In this document: piece by piece, positions 33,927 to 46,500 of the stretch | Layout: each line of letters starts with the position of its first letter | Numbering within the stretch: the stretch's first letter is position 1 | NCBI GenBank assembly: GCA_012934845.2 | Contig: WNNJ02003668.1 | Location: forward strand, 26,740 to 90,739 | DNA from: Pomphorhynchus laevis | Taxonomy: Eukaryota > Acanthocephala > Palaeacanthocephala > Echinorhynchida > Pomphorhynchidae | DNA length: 64,000 nucleotides | Direction: 5' to 3' | Program-made: the position numbers and the translations under genes | The notes under the pieces: generated by a model | Seen by the model: the letters and a program-made list of their open reading frames with translations, nothing else | What the model was told of the DNA's origin: nothing | Database searches by the model: none

Positions 33927-35233
33927 TGTCCACAGTGAGAACAACAGATGAATTATTGAACAGACTCCCATCTCTCGCGGCATGGCTTTTGGTACTTATT
34001 CTAAGTGGCTTGTATTTTCTGTTCATTGCTCCAGCTGCCCCAGTACCACCATGGTTTATTGCTGTACATTTAGTACATTTTATATTGATTTGTGTCCAGT
34101 TTGCGTTAGCCTGTCGTATTGATCCTGGGTTTTATCCGTCAAATATAAATGAAGGTCATAACGAGTTTCCAAACGGACCTGCCAGCCTGCACACAGGCAC
34201 AAATCGTGAATTGCTAGTTAGGGGTATTCGAATTCGCACCAAATGGTGTACAACGTGCGAATTTTATAGACCTCCTCGCTGTTCTCATTGTAGTGAATGT
34301 GATCGATGTGTAGAACAGTTTGACCACCATTGTCCTTGGCTAAACAATTGCGTTGGAAGGCGGAACTATCCCTATTTTTTTCGATTTCTTTCACTATTGA
34401 CAGTGCATGCTCTTGTCGTTTGCGCAGTTTCGATATTTGTTGTACTTATAAACCGACAGCAATTGTCTACGCCAGAAGCTATAATTTCATTATGTGTTCT
34501 GGCCTTCACCGGACTGTTGAACTTTCCCATTTTTGGGTTGTTCGGTTTCCACGTTGTTTTAGTAGCCAGAGGACGCACAACCAATGAGCAGGTTACTGGA
34601 AAATATAAGGAAGTTCATGATGCGTATACAAATGGCTGCGTTGTTAACATATGTAGACTATTTTTTGCTCCAGCATTTCCATCTTTACAGTTGCCGAGAA
34701 GACGTCGACGACGCGTTAAAAATTCAGAAGAGAGAAGATATTGCTTCTACCAGAAACAGCGACATCGGTACGGTAGTTTGCAATCTAATCCACCTGAAGA
34801 GCTTCGATCTCTGAATGCATTTCGATATAATCATAGTGACAGCAATAACTTTGAAATCGACAATTTCAATGTCGACCCGAACGATTTGAAACGTTCATTC
34901 GTATCATCTTTCCCGCTTATTGATTCCAACGACAATGATGAATATGATTCAAATTCCACATCTGTGTACATTAATACGGCTGATTATCATCATAACGGTT
35001 CTCGTAACGACATGGGACGATCGGCTACTGATCACGGACAAACACAGCACTATGTTGAATACGACAACGTTAATCAACGATCGATGAAATTCACTAGAAG
35101 TGAATCGTACAGGCAGGCGGCCCAACAGGCACTTAAACATCAACAACAAGGTGCATTGAAAATCGGAGAACCAAAGGCACCACTTTTGAAAAGTAAATCG
35201 ACCACGACAGCAAAATATGAAATATCGGTTTAA
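33926..35233 (+). CDS. ZDHHC8: Palmitoyltransferase, ZDHHC5/8 type (435 aa)
   Basis: S-acyltransferase that moves palmitate from its own cysteine to substrate cysteines; ZDHHC5/8 proteins work at the plasma membrane and endosomes. Visible: TM1 (about residues 15-34), TM2 (44-63), DPGFYP motif (66-71), Cys-rich domain (about 106-150) with KWCTTCEFYRPPRCSHCSEC and catalytic DHHC at 133-136, NNCVGRRNYPYFF, TM3 and TM4 (about 150-215), then RGRTTNEQVTGKY, the TTxE-type motif in the wording typical of ZDHHC5/8. The C-terminal tail is basic, then Asn/Asp/Ser-rich and disordered, shorter than in vertebrates (about 700 aa) and closer to invertebrate forms. The whole CDS is one exon. I chose the ATG at 33926, since an in-frame TTG lies just upstream. 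A minisatellite lies upstream and AATAAA downstream. ZDHHC5 is equally possible as the vertebrate name. Confidence 0.95.
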   Translation: MSTVRTTDELLNRLPSLAAWLLVLILSGLYFLFIAPAAPVPPWFIAVHLVHFILICVQFALACRIDPGFYPSNINEGHNEFPNGPASLHTGTNRELLVRGIRIRTKWCTTCEFYRPPRCSHCSECDRCVEQFDHHCPWLNNCVGRRNYPYFFRFLSLLTVHALVVCAVSIFVVLINRQQLSTPEAIISLCVLAFTGLLNFPIFGLFGFHVVLVARGRTTNEQVTGKYKEVHDAYTNGCVVNICRLFFAPAFPSLQLPRRRRRRVKNSEERRYCFYQKQRHRYGSLQSNPPEELRSLNAFRYNHSDSNNFEIDNFNVDPNDLKRSFVSSFPLIDSNDNDEYDSNSTSVYINTADYHHNGSRNDMGRSATDHGQTQHYVEYDNVNQRSMKFTRSESYRQAAQQALKHQQQGALKIGEPKAPLLKSKSTTTAKYEISV

Positions 35234-35339
35234 ATTGTTCTTAGAGCTTATTTTTATGCAAATATTTTCCAGGTTATTCTTTCTCTGTTTGTTAATCTTC
35301 CATTTTCTACGTGTTGATCCTTTCTAATATTTTGTACTA

Positions 35340-35345
35340 AATAAA
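35340..35345 (+). promoter_or_regulatory. Polyadenylation signal AATAAA of ZDHHC
   Basis: First AATAAA after the stop codon, 107 nt downstream, in an AT-rich 3' UTR. Confidence 0.6.
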
Positions 35346-35721
35346 AACATCTTTTTCATCGTTTGTACTTAATAATATAATCTTAAATATAAATTGAAAC
35401 GAAAAATTAATTTATTAATTTATTCTATTTTAAAATACAAAAAATAATGTGCATTTGTAAATTATTTCTAATATACAAGTTTTATATAGCAATTATTGAA
35501 CAAACTTTATAGAGATAAAGTTTGTAAAGACATTATTCGGTTTCTAGATTCCAATCAGAGGAGTAACCTCAGCTAAATGAATTTTTTGATTTCTAATCTA
35601 TTGTCCACACTTCTCACACCTACGGAAATACCCAAGCAATCGGTACCGGAATCAAATAAAAGGGGGCGTCAATATACATTATTCACCCTATTAAAGTCGG
35701 AAAGATGTATACAGAGTATTT

Positions 35722-36046
35722 CATTATTATAGACCCCTTTTTGCATTATTATAGACCCCTTTTTGCATTATTATAGACCCCTATTTGCATTATTATAGAC
35801 CCCTATTTGCATTATTATAGACCCCTATTTGCATTATTATAGACCCCTATTTGCATTATTATAGACCCCTATTTGCATTATTATAGAACCCTTTTTGCAT
35901 TATTATGGACCCCTATTTGCATTATTATAGACCCCTTTTTGCATTATTATGGACCCCTATTTGCATTATTATAGACCCCTTTTTGCATTATTATAAACCC
36001 CTATTTGCATTATTATAGACCCCTATTTGCATTATTATAGACCCCT
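35722..36046 (+). repeat. Left terminal array, 15 x 22 bp
   Basis: Units CATTATTATAGACCCCTWTT with T- or A-type position and rare variants (GAACCC, TATGGACC, TATAAACC). From the outer end the order is T,T,A,A,A,A,A,T(gaaccc),A(tgg),T,A(tgg),T,A(taa),A,inner. It forms the left inverted repeat. Confidence 0.95.
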
Positions 36047-36156
36047 CCTTCAGGTTGCTTTGGTTTATATTTAAATAAAAATTTTACCCAAGAATAAATA
36101 CTCAAAATTCAGAAACCAGCAGAGAACATGAAGAAGAAACACGTAAAAAGAGACAA

Positions 36157-37164
36157 GTGATTACCAGAAACATTATAGAATGTTTTCTCAATCAGCAGGG
36201 AAAGGACTTAACCTTTAAGGACATGTCTTCTATATTAAACCTATCAAAAAGTACAGTAAAAAGGTTATATAAGAAATATCTCAATGGGGATTTTGTTGAT
36301 TTAACAAATTTTAAAACTGCTGGAGAAAAAAAAACAGTGAACTTGAAAAATTTGTCGTTTGAGAAAAGCATTTTATCTACAGAGATATTTTATCTACAGA
36401 GATAGCTTCTAACCCATGCGCAAGTTTAAAAACACTGGCATCTACTATTTTTTCATACAATGCTTTAGGTTCCTATTCCATTTCAACCGTCTCAAGAATC
36501 ATAAAGAAAATGAATTACACAAGGAAGACGCTGACCTTGGTTCCGATAAATAGAAACAGTAACATCAACAAAACAACAAGGGCCCAATATGGAACAACTA
36601 TCAATACGATTGCCGATGACAGATTGATTTTTCTTGACGAATCTGGGTTTAATCTACATTTGCATCAGAAAATGGGGTATTCGCCAAAAAAATACGAAGT
36701 GTTTTATTAATGTCCCAAATTCGAAAGGTGTAAATGTTTCACTACTGTGTGCTATAACAACTTCTGGTGTTTTCGCACATAAAATCAAAATCGGAAGTTT
36801 TAAATCTATTGATATTATAGAATTCATTTCTTTAAAGTTTCCACCGTTAGAAAGCAACAACAGGAAATATGTAATAATGGACAACGCATCCATACACAAG
36901 ACAGCCGAGGTTCGCGAAGCGTTTAACAGGAAAAACTACATACTTATGTTCTTACCTCCGTACTCTCCTCAGCTCAATCCTATTGAGGAATTCTTTGCAT
37001 GTCTAAAAGCAAGAGTCAAACAACGACCCGCATCTACCAATCCGCAAATGCTTATTGGTGTAATTAATGACATAGTTACAAATGATAACTTCATAATGAC
37101 TGGATACTTTGAACATATGAGAAGATGGGTTTTACAAGCAATTGTACATGCTGATTTTATTTAA
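36157..37164 (+). pseudogene. Tc1/IS630-type transposase (DD34E), broken
   Basis: Cut-and-paste transposase of the element. N-terminal helix-turn-helix (about 36205-36290, DMSSILNLSKSTVKRLYKKY). The catalytic domain has the first Asp in LIFLDESGFNLHLHQ (about 36630), the second Asp in VIMDNASIHK (about 36873) and Glu in YSPQLNPIEEFF, with 34 residues between the second Asp and the Glu. Two lesions break the frame: a 17-bp tandem duplication (ATTTTATCTACAGAGAT) at about 36369-36402, and an extra A in the A-run near 36690. All catalytic residues remain visible. A start upstream of 36157 (ATG 36128, in AACATGAAGAAG) is possible. Confidence 0.92.
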
Positions 37165-37249
37165 ATTAAATACCTTTTTATATTTTTAGTTTTAAAATTA
37201 TATTATGGTTATTCGTAAAAAATAACATGAACCAAAGCAACCTGAAGAA

Positions 37250-37463
37250 AGAGTCTATAATAATGCAAATAGGGGTCTATAATAATGCAAATAGGGGTCT
37301 ATAATAATGCAAAAAGGGGTCTATAATAATGCAAATAGGGGTCCATAATAATGCAAAAAGGGTTCTATAATAATGCAAATAGGGGTCTATAATAATGCAA
37401 ATAGGGGTCTATAATAATGCAAAAAGGGGTCTATAATAATGCAAAAAGGGGTCTATAATAATG
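37250..37463 (-). repeat. Right terminal array, 10 x 22 bp (inverted)
   Basis: Inverted relative to 35722-36046. From the outer end: T,T,A,A,T(gaaccc),A(tgg),T,A,A,inner. The order of rare variants matches the left array. Confidence 0.95.
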
Positions 37464-37475
37464 AAATACTCTGTA

Positions 37476-39430
37476 AACAGAGAAAGGCCTTCCTGGGAAA
37501 TGAAGATAAATCTCGTGGTCAAGTACCTACTCTGGACGGCGCTAGTGGCGGAGAAGGCAACTTTTACGCCCCTGGCTCCGTCTAGGGGAAGGCAATCCCA
37601 CCCAGCTTACCTAACACAATGCAGTGCTCGTGAGCCTTTTTCACTGAATATCCTTTAATGGAATTCGGAAGGAGCTACTGCCCTTAAACTTCTATCTGGT
37701 AGAGATGCAGATGTTATAGTCCTTCAGAAGACGCGAGCTATCCGTTCCCCCCCAAGACATTACTTGATTCATCCCTAAGCACATTTGTTCCCACTATACT
37801 CCGTACATAACCCCGCCTCACTTATCTTCATCTCAAGGTCTTTTAACCTTAGTAAAATGCTCCTTATGATATTCCCTTCTACTCAACTATTATTGTCCAC
37901 CCCTGTCTTGTTTAGTTATATCACTCTGTAAAAACAGTAAACGCCTTAGTCTAGCTAATGTCTACGTCCGTCCAGGTGAGATTCACAAGGACCGTGACCC
38001 CATAGATAGGATTATAGATAGCGGTTACGGCATGGTACTTGGTGACTACAACGACAGAACTGGTCGTTGGATTAGTGCAGCACAACGCAGAGCCAGGAAC
38101 GGTTATCTTATTCACAAATTACCGTCCCCCACCTTTCATTGCACATCAACGAATTCACTATTCGACTTATGACTGCTCCATGAGAGGTGGTTGTTGAATC
38201 CCCACTGTACAGAGCAGTCGCGCAACATCTGTCTACCTCTCATGACTTGATTCGTTGCCGGATAGAAGAGGATATGCTGGTTGGAAGGGTATTCCACTTT
38301 GATCCTATCAAAGTGGCTTTCTTTCAGGCAGCTGTCCAACGCTTCCCCCGATTTGGTAGTGATAGTCTAATCGAATTTAATTCTACCATTCTTCGCGAGC
38401 TACCGCGACGCTTTCGACAACCTACAATGGTCGTATTTACAATTATACTCCAACAAAACTCAAGACCTTAGCATATATGCTCCGTCTTCCCAATCTCTCT
38501 GCTTCTGCCAGGCAAGTTCTCTCGAAAGAATATTGGAGCACTAAATATAGGTTCCAACTAGGTAAGGATAGGGCAAGCATTGCTTCCCTTAGTCCAGCCC
38601 AGTCTTCCTTCTGGAATATATTCAAGGAGAAATTTGTCTGTTGGAGGGATATAGCCTTGGCTTGGATTGGAAAAATAGGCCTTGATAATGTTTTGGAGGA
38701 GTCACTATCCCTACACAATTATGGAGCCACTTAATCGCTTCAAATAATCTCGCCTTGGGGAAACTTCAGGAGTAGAGATCTATCTGTCACAGATATTATC
38801 AACTCATGGGAACCTCTTCCGGGCACCTCCAGATATGTCGCTCCACTCTCTTCTCGCGTCTGTCAGCTTTCGACAGCTAAACAAAGAAGTGAAGTGGCCG
38901 TCACAATGCTTTTAGCCGCCCCTTTCGATGTGGCCGGCATTAACATTAGTAGACGTTTTTTATTCCAAAGTAAAATGCGGCCTCTTGTCCTAAAGACCTG
39001 CGGGCCATTTCGATTCTGAATTCCCTCGTGTCGATTTACGAGAAAGCGCTTGCGCGTAAAATCCGCGACCATCTAAGTAGGCGAAATTTAATCCCAGAAG
39101 GTTTTCATGGGTCTGTCAAAGGTCACTCGATCCATTTAGAAATTGGTGAAGTGCATCAGTTTTGTCAGGATACCAGTCATCAACTTGCTGTGACTGTTTT
39201 TCTTGACTTTTCCGCTGCATTTGACCGCATTTTCATTCCCTTTGTTATCTTTCCTCTCAGGTCCCTCGGGTTGCCAGCTAGAATTGTTAACAGGGTGGAG
39301 ATAGTGTTGTACACAAAGCGGTTCTTCTATGAAGACGACTCTGATGCGCGTCGGTTCCACCCTATTACGAGTGTGCTCCAAGGATCCCCACTTTCTCCGA
39401 TCTTATACCAGTCTGCCTCGACTTGACTCT
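37476..39430 (+). mobile_element. LINE family D relic
   Basis: Decayed non-LTR element, clade uncertain. Endonuclease remnant LGDYNDRTGRW at about 38038-38070, followed by a middle region (38187-38735). RT: RNLIPEGFHGSVKGHSIHLE (about 39080-39140), motif A VFLDFSAAFDRIF (about 39198-39236) and motif B LQGSPLSPILY (about 39377-39410), then an abrupt end before motif C. The Tc1/IS630-type element adjoins its 5' side. Many frame breaks. Confidence 0.75.
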
Positions 39431-39530
39431 TAGGGTGTGGGTATGAGACCCTAAATGGTGCATGCGAAAGGCGGCGCACTGGCGCGGCGGCGCTCAGATT
39501 CCATCGGACTTGAGGCTGTGATGGTGTTAT
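39430..39530 (+). repeat. GC-rich repeat shared with 55800-55890
   Basis: Shared blocks: GACCC, TGGTKCA..CG, AAGGCGGCG, GGCGCTCAGAT-like and GACTTGAGGC / AATTTGAGGC. The 55.8-kb copy has tRNA-like A- and B-box matches, so this may be a SINE or the tail of LINE D. Confidence 0.6.
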
Positions 39531-39559
39531 TGTTTCATTGTTTAGCTGCTCATTTTGTC

Positions 39560-42285
39560 CCAAAAACCTTTAAACTTCCTCTTTTCAACATTTCGGTGGT
39601 CTTATCCTCGCTGAATATGCATCTTACGTATCGTCCTGGATCTAGTTATATGTCTGATATTTTCTAAGCTGAACTATCTGATCTGCTATCATATATCTCG
39701 CTATTTTCTACTCCTCGTGTACTGGGTGACATCAACATTCGTTTGGACGGTCCTTGGCTTCGTGATACCCAAAAACTTATCACAAATTTTCCTGATTGTA
39801 ACTAGTCTATTATGTTTTCGCTACCCTTTAGTATCCCTACTCACATTCTCGGCGCGTGCTCTTGATTTAATAGTTATTCCTAGTAGCCTACCCGCCGCCT
39901 ATATCTCTACTCTGGATCCCGGCCTATCCGATTATTTTATTGCCATCCTCTCAATATATTATTCGCTCTTCTTTCTCTGCGTCACCTATTGTCAGTTAAC
40001 ATTACAAACGTCTCGATCTTAATCTTTTTCGTTTTCCACTAATTTTCTTTCCTATCATGTCCTCGTCTTTCACTCTCCAACGTCTGGACTGCATGAATAA
40101 TATATTTGTTTCCGAACTCTCCTCAATACTCGGCACTATTCTTTTATGCCAGCTATTAATCGCCGTCGAACGTACTATGCACTATGGATTGACTCTGACT
40201 GTATGCGTTCGAAGTGTCTTCTACATAGTTCGGTAAGAACTACTTTCGTTTCCTGAATCGTTCTCCCACTTCTATCCCCTTGATCTTCACATCAACTATT
40301 TAGCTATTCGTAGTTTCCTTGGTTTCTTCTTGCGTAGTAAGTCTTTGCGTCTTTTTGGAAGAACAAGCTTCTATCTTCCTATAACCTGAGATCTAAATGG
40401 AATACGTTTATCACTATACTGGCGCGTTATACATCTGTTAGCGCTCTCGATCCATATAAATTTTCTGTTTATCTCCAATCGAAGATTAATTCAACTATCC
40501 CAGGTATGAATTTTTCTTCTATCTCGTCTTTGCTAGATTTTCGTCCGCCTGGACAATCATCTTCTTCCTGTATCTGTCGACGAAATTTCTCTTATACTTT
40601 TATCTTTACCTAGCAAAACATCTACTGATCATCTTTCTACTTATATACACAAATCTTTGGTTATTCAACTTGCTACTTTCCACACTCAATATTTAACTTT
40701 TCCATTGATAGTGTCTATTTTCCTACTGCTTAGAAATCTGCCATAGTGCGAAACTACTCCAGAAGCTTTTCCTTGATTCCTTGCGGCCTTCCTTATATAG
40801 CCCTATATCTAAGGTTTCAACTATCTCTAAACTTCTTAAACGTCTTTTGTTGAACCAGGTTAGCATCGATCTCTCCTCCAAAATCTATCCTCGTTTCAAT
40901 CTGCTCTCCGATCTCATCATTCTACTGAGTTGGCCCGCAAGAAAGTTTTCTCTGAATACTTTCTTGCTCGTGATAAGAAACTGCAGTGTCGTAATTTCCC
41001 TTGACCTTTCTTCTGCGTTTGACATTGTTGATCATTCCATCTCCATTCATCGCCTTCGCCACAACTAGTTTTTCTTCTGCTAATGTATCTTGGTTATCCT
41101 CTTATCTTTCTGAACGATCTTTCCTTGTCTTTTCCAATGAGTATATATCTACACATTCCTCTCTCACATGTGGCGTCCTCAAGGATCTATGCTCGGACCA
41201 ATTCCTTTTTCTCTTCTCGTTGGTGATCTCTCCAAATTATATGTTATCATTAATTCTTCATCATGCAATATGCTGATGATATTTTCCTTTACTCTCATTC
41301 TCCCGATCATCTCATCGATAATCTCTCCGTATCTTCTACAAATTTTCTTAAATTCATCTCCAAAAATCTTTTCTCGCTTCGTTTATATCTTAAGCATACC
41401 AAGTCTAAAATCTTATGGGATATCATTTCTTTAATCTGTCTCTCCTCTCTCGATATTTCTTAATTCGACGATTATTTCTATTGTTGATGATCTAAGTTTC
41501 TCGGGAGTTTAGTTCTACAACTATATTTCTCTCAATCCATTCGTTCGCAATAAAAATTAATCATGCATTTTTTTACTTTGTGACATTCGCCGTGTTAGGA
41601 GCTCGTTTGATTTTAACTCTTGTCACTATCTTATCTCAAATCTATTGTTTCCACACATCGACAATTGCTTCCAGTATTTTTGATGTCTTCTGTAAATCCT
41701 CTCTTATTCCTCTCCAGAGCCTTGTGAATTCCCCCGTGCGTATCATTTTAAGCCTGGGCCGTTTTTATCACATTTCATCTTGCCTACCGAAACTCAACTG
41801 GCTAACTATAGAAAACCCCATCCTATTCCGTATCCTTTGTATCACTTTTCGACTATTTTATTCAAACTTGCCTTCTTATCTGCATCTTCCTACACTTACC
41901 GAATCCAGCCTCACCTCCATAAATATTCGATCATGTATCTCTCTTCATGTTCCATCATTTTCCTAAAACTATGGCCGGCGTTCCCTTTTTATTGCCGCTC
42001 CTATTCTCTGGAATAAACTACCTCTTGACATCCGCTTAACTGCCTCCTTTGCATCCTTCAAACACAGCCTCCGCTCTATTTTTTGTATTTTGCTAATTGA
42101 TTCAATTATTCTAACTCTTTTAAACTATTCAAAACTTTCCCCCACATCAACATTAACATAATAGCATTGTTCATACTTTTGTTTTTGTTATCCTTTTATA
42201 TTTGCTGTAAAACTTTTTATTTGTAATTTAGTGGACTTGTAAGTTGATGTATATCCACCAGAGCCACTTTAATAAACGTATTTTT
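39560..42285 (+). mobile_element. LINE family A3 (L2-like) copy
   Basis: 5'-truncated in the endonuclease (RVLGDINIRLDGPW, about 39717-39757; PTHILGACS, about 39836). RT remnants are STELARKKVF-like (about 40930), VVISLDLSSAFDIVDHSI (about 40990-41040), QGSMLGPIPFSLLVGDLSK (about 41176-41235) and MQYADDIFLYSHS (about 41263-41300). The C-terminal part runs to about 42060. The 3' end has AGTGGACTTGTAAG like family A, but its hairpin region (TTGATGTATATCCACC) has diverged. Many stops. Confidence 0.78.
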
Positions 42286-42329
42286 TACCGTAGGTGAAAA
42301 TACGTATTTTTTACCGAGGTCGTATTTTT

Positions 42330-42660
42330 AGACCTCGGTGTAGGCGGAAGGAGCAGATTACTAAATTAGTCTTGGAACAAGCACGTAAACGCAAGTGATA
42401 GCACTTTGATACGTAACTGAGGATCGCGACGCCTAGAGTGATTTGATTTGCGTACGGCCTCCACAATCAGTCATCCGCTCCAGACGTGGCAGATTTTAAC
42501 ATTTTGTCAAAACATTGTAATGTAACCGTTGGCTTTGCTGATGACATCAGTTTTCCAACTACCAATTCTCTAATTGAAATATCCTAAGCTAATGTCGAGG
42601 AAAAAGTACAAAATTTATATTATATCGAATTTATGTGATATCGAAGAGTGCAATAATTCT
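42330..42660 (+). mobile_element. RT active-site remnant of another LINE
   Basis: VTVGFADDISFPTTNSLIEI (about 42523-42585) shows the FADD catalytic motif. Upstream is RRKEQITKLVLEQARKRK (about 42331-42384). Too short and decayed to classify. Confidence 0.5.
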
Positions 42661-43428
42661 ATTAAAATGTTATTCGTTCAACTGATTACCATTCTGTAGC
42701 AATTTTGAAATTTTTTGTTTACAGGTATTTCTTTTGCTTTGTTATTTACCAAGATTATACTTGAAGTTCATTTGCATAATGTTTTTAATGATTATTTTTT
42801 AATGGCTTGCTTGGATAAACGAACTAGTGCCCCGTTGATCAATTAATCATCAAACTTTTACAATGAGCAATAAATAAACATCTGAATTATATCGTCTTGT
42901 TGAGTAAAATTTATTTTTAATTTTATTTTAATGCATACATTTTAATGAAAATAGTTACCCGTCAAATTAAAATTTTATTTATTTTTATTTTTCGACAGAA
43001 CAAATCTATCATCGTCAGATATATTTAATTGTAATCACTAATATATTTTACGAAGAATAGTCAGCGACTATTACAAAGAATAAATAAATTATTTTTATCG
43101 AATTGAAAAGAAATACCTATCAAATTAAAATTTAATTCAATATTTCGACAGAAATCCGTTATCATAAGGAATATTTAAGTTGAAAATACATGAGAGATTA
43201 ACTAAATTAGTAGTTAAAAATTAAATATTCCCGTTGATGACATATGTAGCTAGTTTTCAATGCTAAAGTCACCTTGTGCAACCTAACAAATGTAATATTA
43301 GAATAAATATTAGAAATAACCATTTATTTAATTGATATTACAGATCATAAAATAAATTAACAAATGGTTTGTGAAGTGTTCCAATTAAAAATATCAAATT
43401 TGTAATTAATTGATCACAGAAAATGATG

Positions 43429-43566
43429 TTAATCTGTTTGGGGAATATCATGAAACGAAAATCCGGAACGTCCTCTCCAAGCCAAAAATGCAATTCGAAT
43501 GTGGTATACACCTGGTATGAATATCAAGAAACCAAATAGTAGAACAGGCCACGTACGATTTTGATA
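43429..43566 (-). CDS. TMEM230: TMEM230 exon 3
   Basis: 45 codons plus TAA after acceptor ATATATTTAG. Encodes the second membrane span and the C-terminal tail with FHDIP. Confidence 0.93.
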   Translation of the reverse strand, partial: YQNRTWPVLLFGFLIFIPGVYHIRIAFLAWRGRSGFSFHDIPQTD

Positions 43567-46500
43567 CTAAATATATAAACCAATACTATTTTAAAATAAA
43601 AATATTTCAAGAGTTTTTTATTTTTACAAAGAAAATAATTAAAAGTATTTACTTTGTAGAATTTGTTGTTTAAAAAATATTTAGGGGAAACATCTTTTAG
43701 TGAAAAGTTTATCTTAAAAAATAGTCTAATATTGAAAATGTTATAACATCTAATATTATGCAATAGTGCATTGCACAGGCTAATTCTAATAAAAAAGAAT
43801 TAGAATACAATTGTATCTCAGTTTAAGTATCAACTAAATTACTATATTTAATATATAATTAAATATTATTAATTTCCAGTTGAAATATTGACGACTGCAT
43901 CCAGCACGTTTCTTCAAACCTATATGTAAGGTACGCTACATTTAGTTATCGGAGGACCTCATGGCTAATGAGGTTCACCTTCATTCAAGCAACGTGCAAA
44001 ATGAAGTCAAAAAAGATTAATATCGAAAGATTTATATCGAAATATAGAATTTTTATCAAATAAAAGATATTTTCTTATTCTTCGTTCCTGTAAAAATATG
44101 TATATTAATTGTAATAATGACTACACAGACATATCAACTTGAAATTATTTTGTTTATTGTAATGAACTGAATATAATTAGTTACTACATTCAAATATCAT
44201 TCCTTTAGAAATATATCCATCCTGGTCGATATTTTAAGTTTTAAAATATTCGGAAACAAACATGTATAGTTGAAAGACATCAAAAACTTATTTCGATATT
44301 TCGCTAGAAACTACTAACATGTTCAGAAATTGAATTTCTGAAGATGCTAGTAGTTTATAAAAAAATTATATTTTTTTATAAAAAATCCATTCGTTTATAA
44401 AAATGTAATTCATATTTCAAAATTTAATTTCTTTGAACTGCTTCTTATTGGATGATAAAGAATTTATTCATTTTGTGTTACATCCTTAAAGTAACACACT
44501 AAATATAATAAAAATATTATATATTAATATATATGTTTATGAATTAATAAAATTGAAATTAGAAATATATCAATCCTGTTAAAATTTTTAAATATTCAGG
44601 AACAATCAGGTATAGTTGAACGACAACACAAATATTTTATTCTGTACGCTCCTTTAATCCTATCTATAAGCAAACAGTGGTACGCTACATTTCAGTATTG
44701 GTTGACCTCATTAGCTACTGACCCAATACATACGTTTCACGTTTCGGTACTTTTAATGTTGGCTGACTATCAGTCGACTCGTTTTCAAAAATATCAATAC
44801 AGCTTTCAAAAAATTATTATTTAATTACTCTTTACCTAAAATATTGATTTAATATTTATTAATAAACATTAATAAAAATGTAAAAAATATTCATTAAAAG
44901 TTTACTAAAAAATAAAATTAACCCTAAATTTTTAAATATCCAGGAACAATCAAAAAAGCTATTTATTAGTAACGACGAATGCCTTATTACCTCAATAGTC
45001 TTATAGTCTTATAGTCTACTATAGTCTTATAGTATTACTGTTGAATGTAATATGGATGTTATGGTGTGATACTTTCGTTTATCAACGCAGCAATTCGCCT
45101 GTGTATCGACAAATTTCGTTCTTGACATGTCTTCAGTATAATATCTTGTTGGTCACAGTATTTAAGATAATTAATGTACAGTTTTAAGATAATATAAGTA
45201 TGTTCGTCTCTAATGATAATTTAAAATTATATTTGAATGAATCCTTTTGATTTTATTTTATTTTTAAATCAAATTAATAATTAATTAATAATTTAATTAT
45301 TAATTTTTACATAAAAAAACGTTTATTACACAACAATTGTACAACTATTATGTTAAACATCGATTTTAATAAAACTTTTCTAAAAATATACACATAAATA
45401 GACAATTCTAAAAGTTTTACAGAACAGTAAGATATTGTTGATTTGGTTTATTCGATAAACTAGCAATACGGTTTTCAAAAAATATAATTTAATAACTCTT
45501 TACTTAAAATCAATCAAGTATAGTTGATCGGCCCCTTGCAACTGTCATTCAAGCGGCCGCATTTACAGCGGCATCATTTCTACTAATTAGTAGAACCCAA
45601 GCAATCTAATCGTTGGTATGCATATGACTCAACTTTTGTCGGACCGTTGAAGGATTTGAGAGTCTATTATGGAGTCTATAAAAAACCATTGGTCCTCAAT
45701 ATGGCTATTTCGTAAATAATATAAAGAGTAGTCTTTATCATCATTTATGTACCAAAGTTGAGCAAGAACGTTTTGCGGAAACGAATGTCTCGATGTCCGA
45801 GCTTAATTTAATGATGCTTGAAGCACCCGTGGTTTCCTCCAAATTTGTTGAGGAGCAAATAATACGCGCTACTGGTCGATGACGGAGTGCTGTATCAAAG
45901 ATGAGTACTATCTCGGACATTGACGCTCACCCTGTATATGAGGATTATGTACATGCTTTACAGCAAAATTGGGTTCACCTTTTACGCACAACACATGTTC
46001 ACCTGAATGGTTTAAACCATTAGATGATAATATTTTCGAGAAATTTGCGTCTAAAACGTTTGATCACCTCACTTCGTCGATCATCAAATAGATAAACACT
46101 CTTCCACCACATATGGAAGGTCTTGGGATGATGTACCCAGTCAAGGAAGCAGAACACCAATCTTAGCATCTAAAATGCTCTGCAAAACACATGATGATAT
46201 TATTGATCCAATCCAAAGGCGTAATCAGCAGAGAATTATAGCTAACATCATTAGGGGAATGAATAATAAGCGTCATACTGATAAGATAAATGAAATAAAC
46301 GAGTTCGGTACAAATGGCACGGCTAGATATCTACAGTTTGGCGCACTAAAGGGAACGTCCATCTGGCTTACATTACGACCACTATAACAACAGGGACTTC
46401 ATCTTACGCCGTGAGAATTTCGGGAAGCTCTAGCTGCTCGCTACAATTAGACGCCTACTGGTCTCGCGAAAAATATTGGGGCATACCAATCATACTGCAC

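Larger units (their letters stand above)
35712..37473 (+). mobile_element. Tc1/IS630-type DNA transposon with array-type inverted repeats
   Basis: 1762 bp bounded by TA on both sides (35710-35711 and 37474-37475), the target duplication expected of the Tc1/mariner/IS630 superfamily. Both ends start CAGAGTATTTCATTATTATA and then consist of 22-bp tandem units (GCATTATTATAGACCCCTAT type), 15 on the left and 10 on the right, finishing with an inner shared CTTCAGGTTGCTTTGGTT (36048-36065, inverted at 37232-37249). Between them lies a broken transposase gene. The ends are well preserved, suggesting a fairly young insertion. It lies between ZDHHC and a LINE relic. Confidence 0.96.

Noticed and set aside
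35722-36046. Independent minisatellite
   Set aside because: It is mirrored at 37250-37463 and lies inside TA-flanked ends, so it is the inverted repeat of a DNA transposon.
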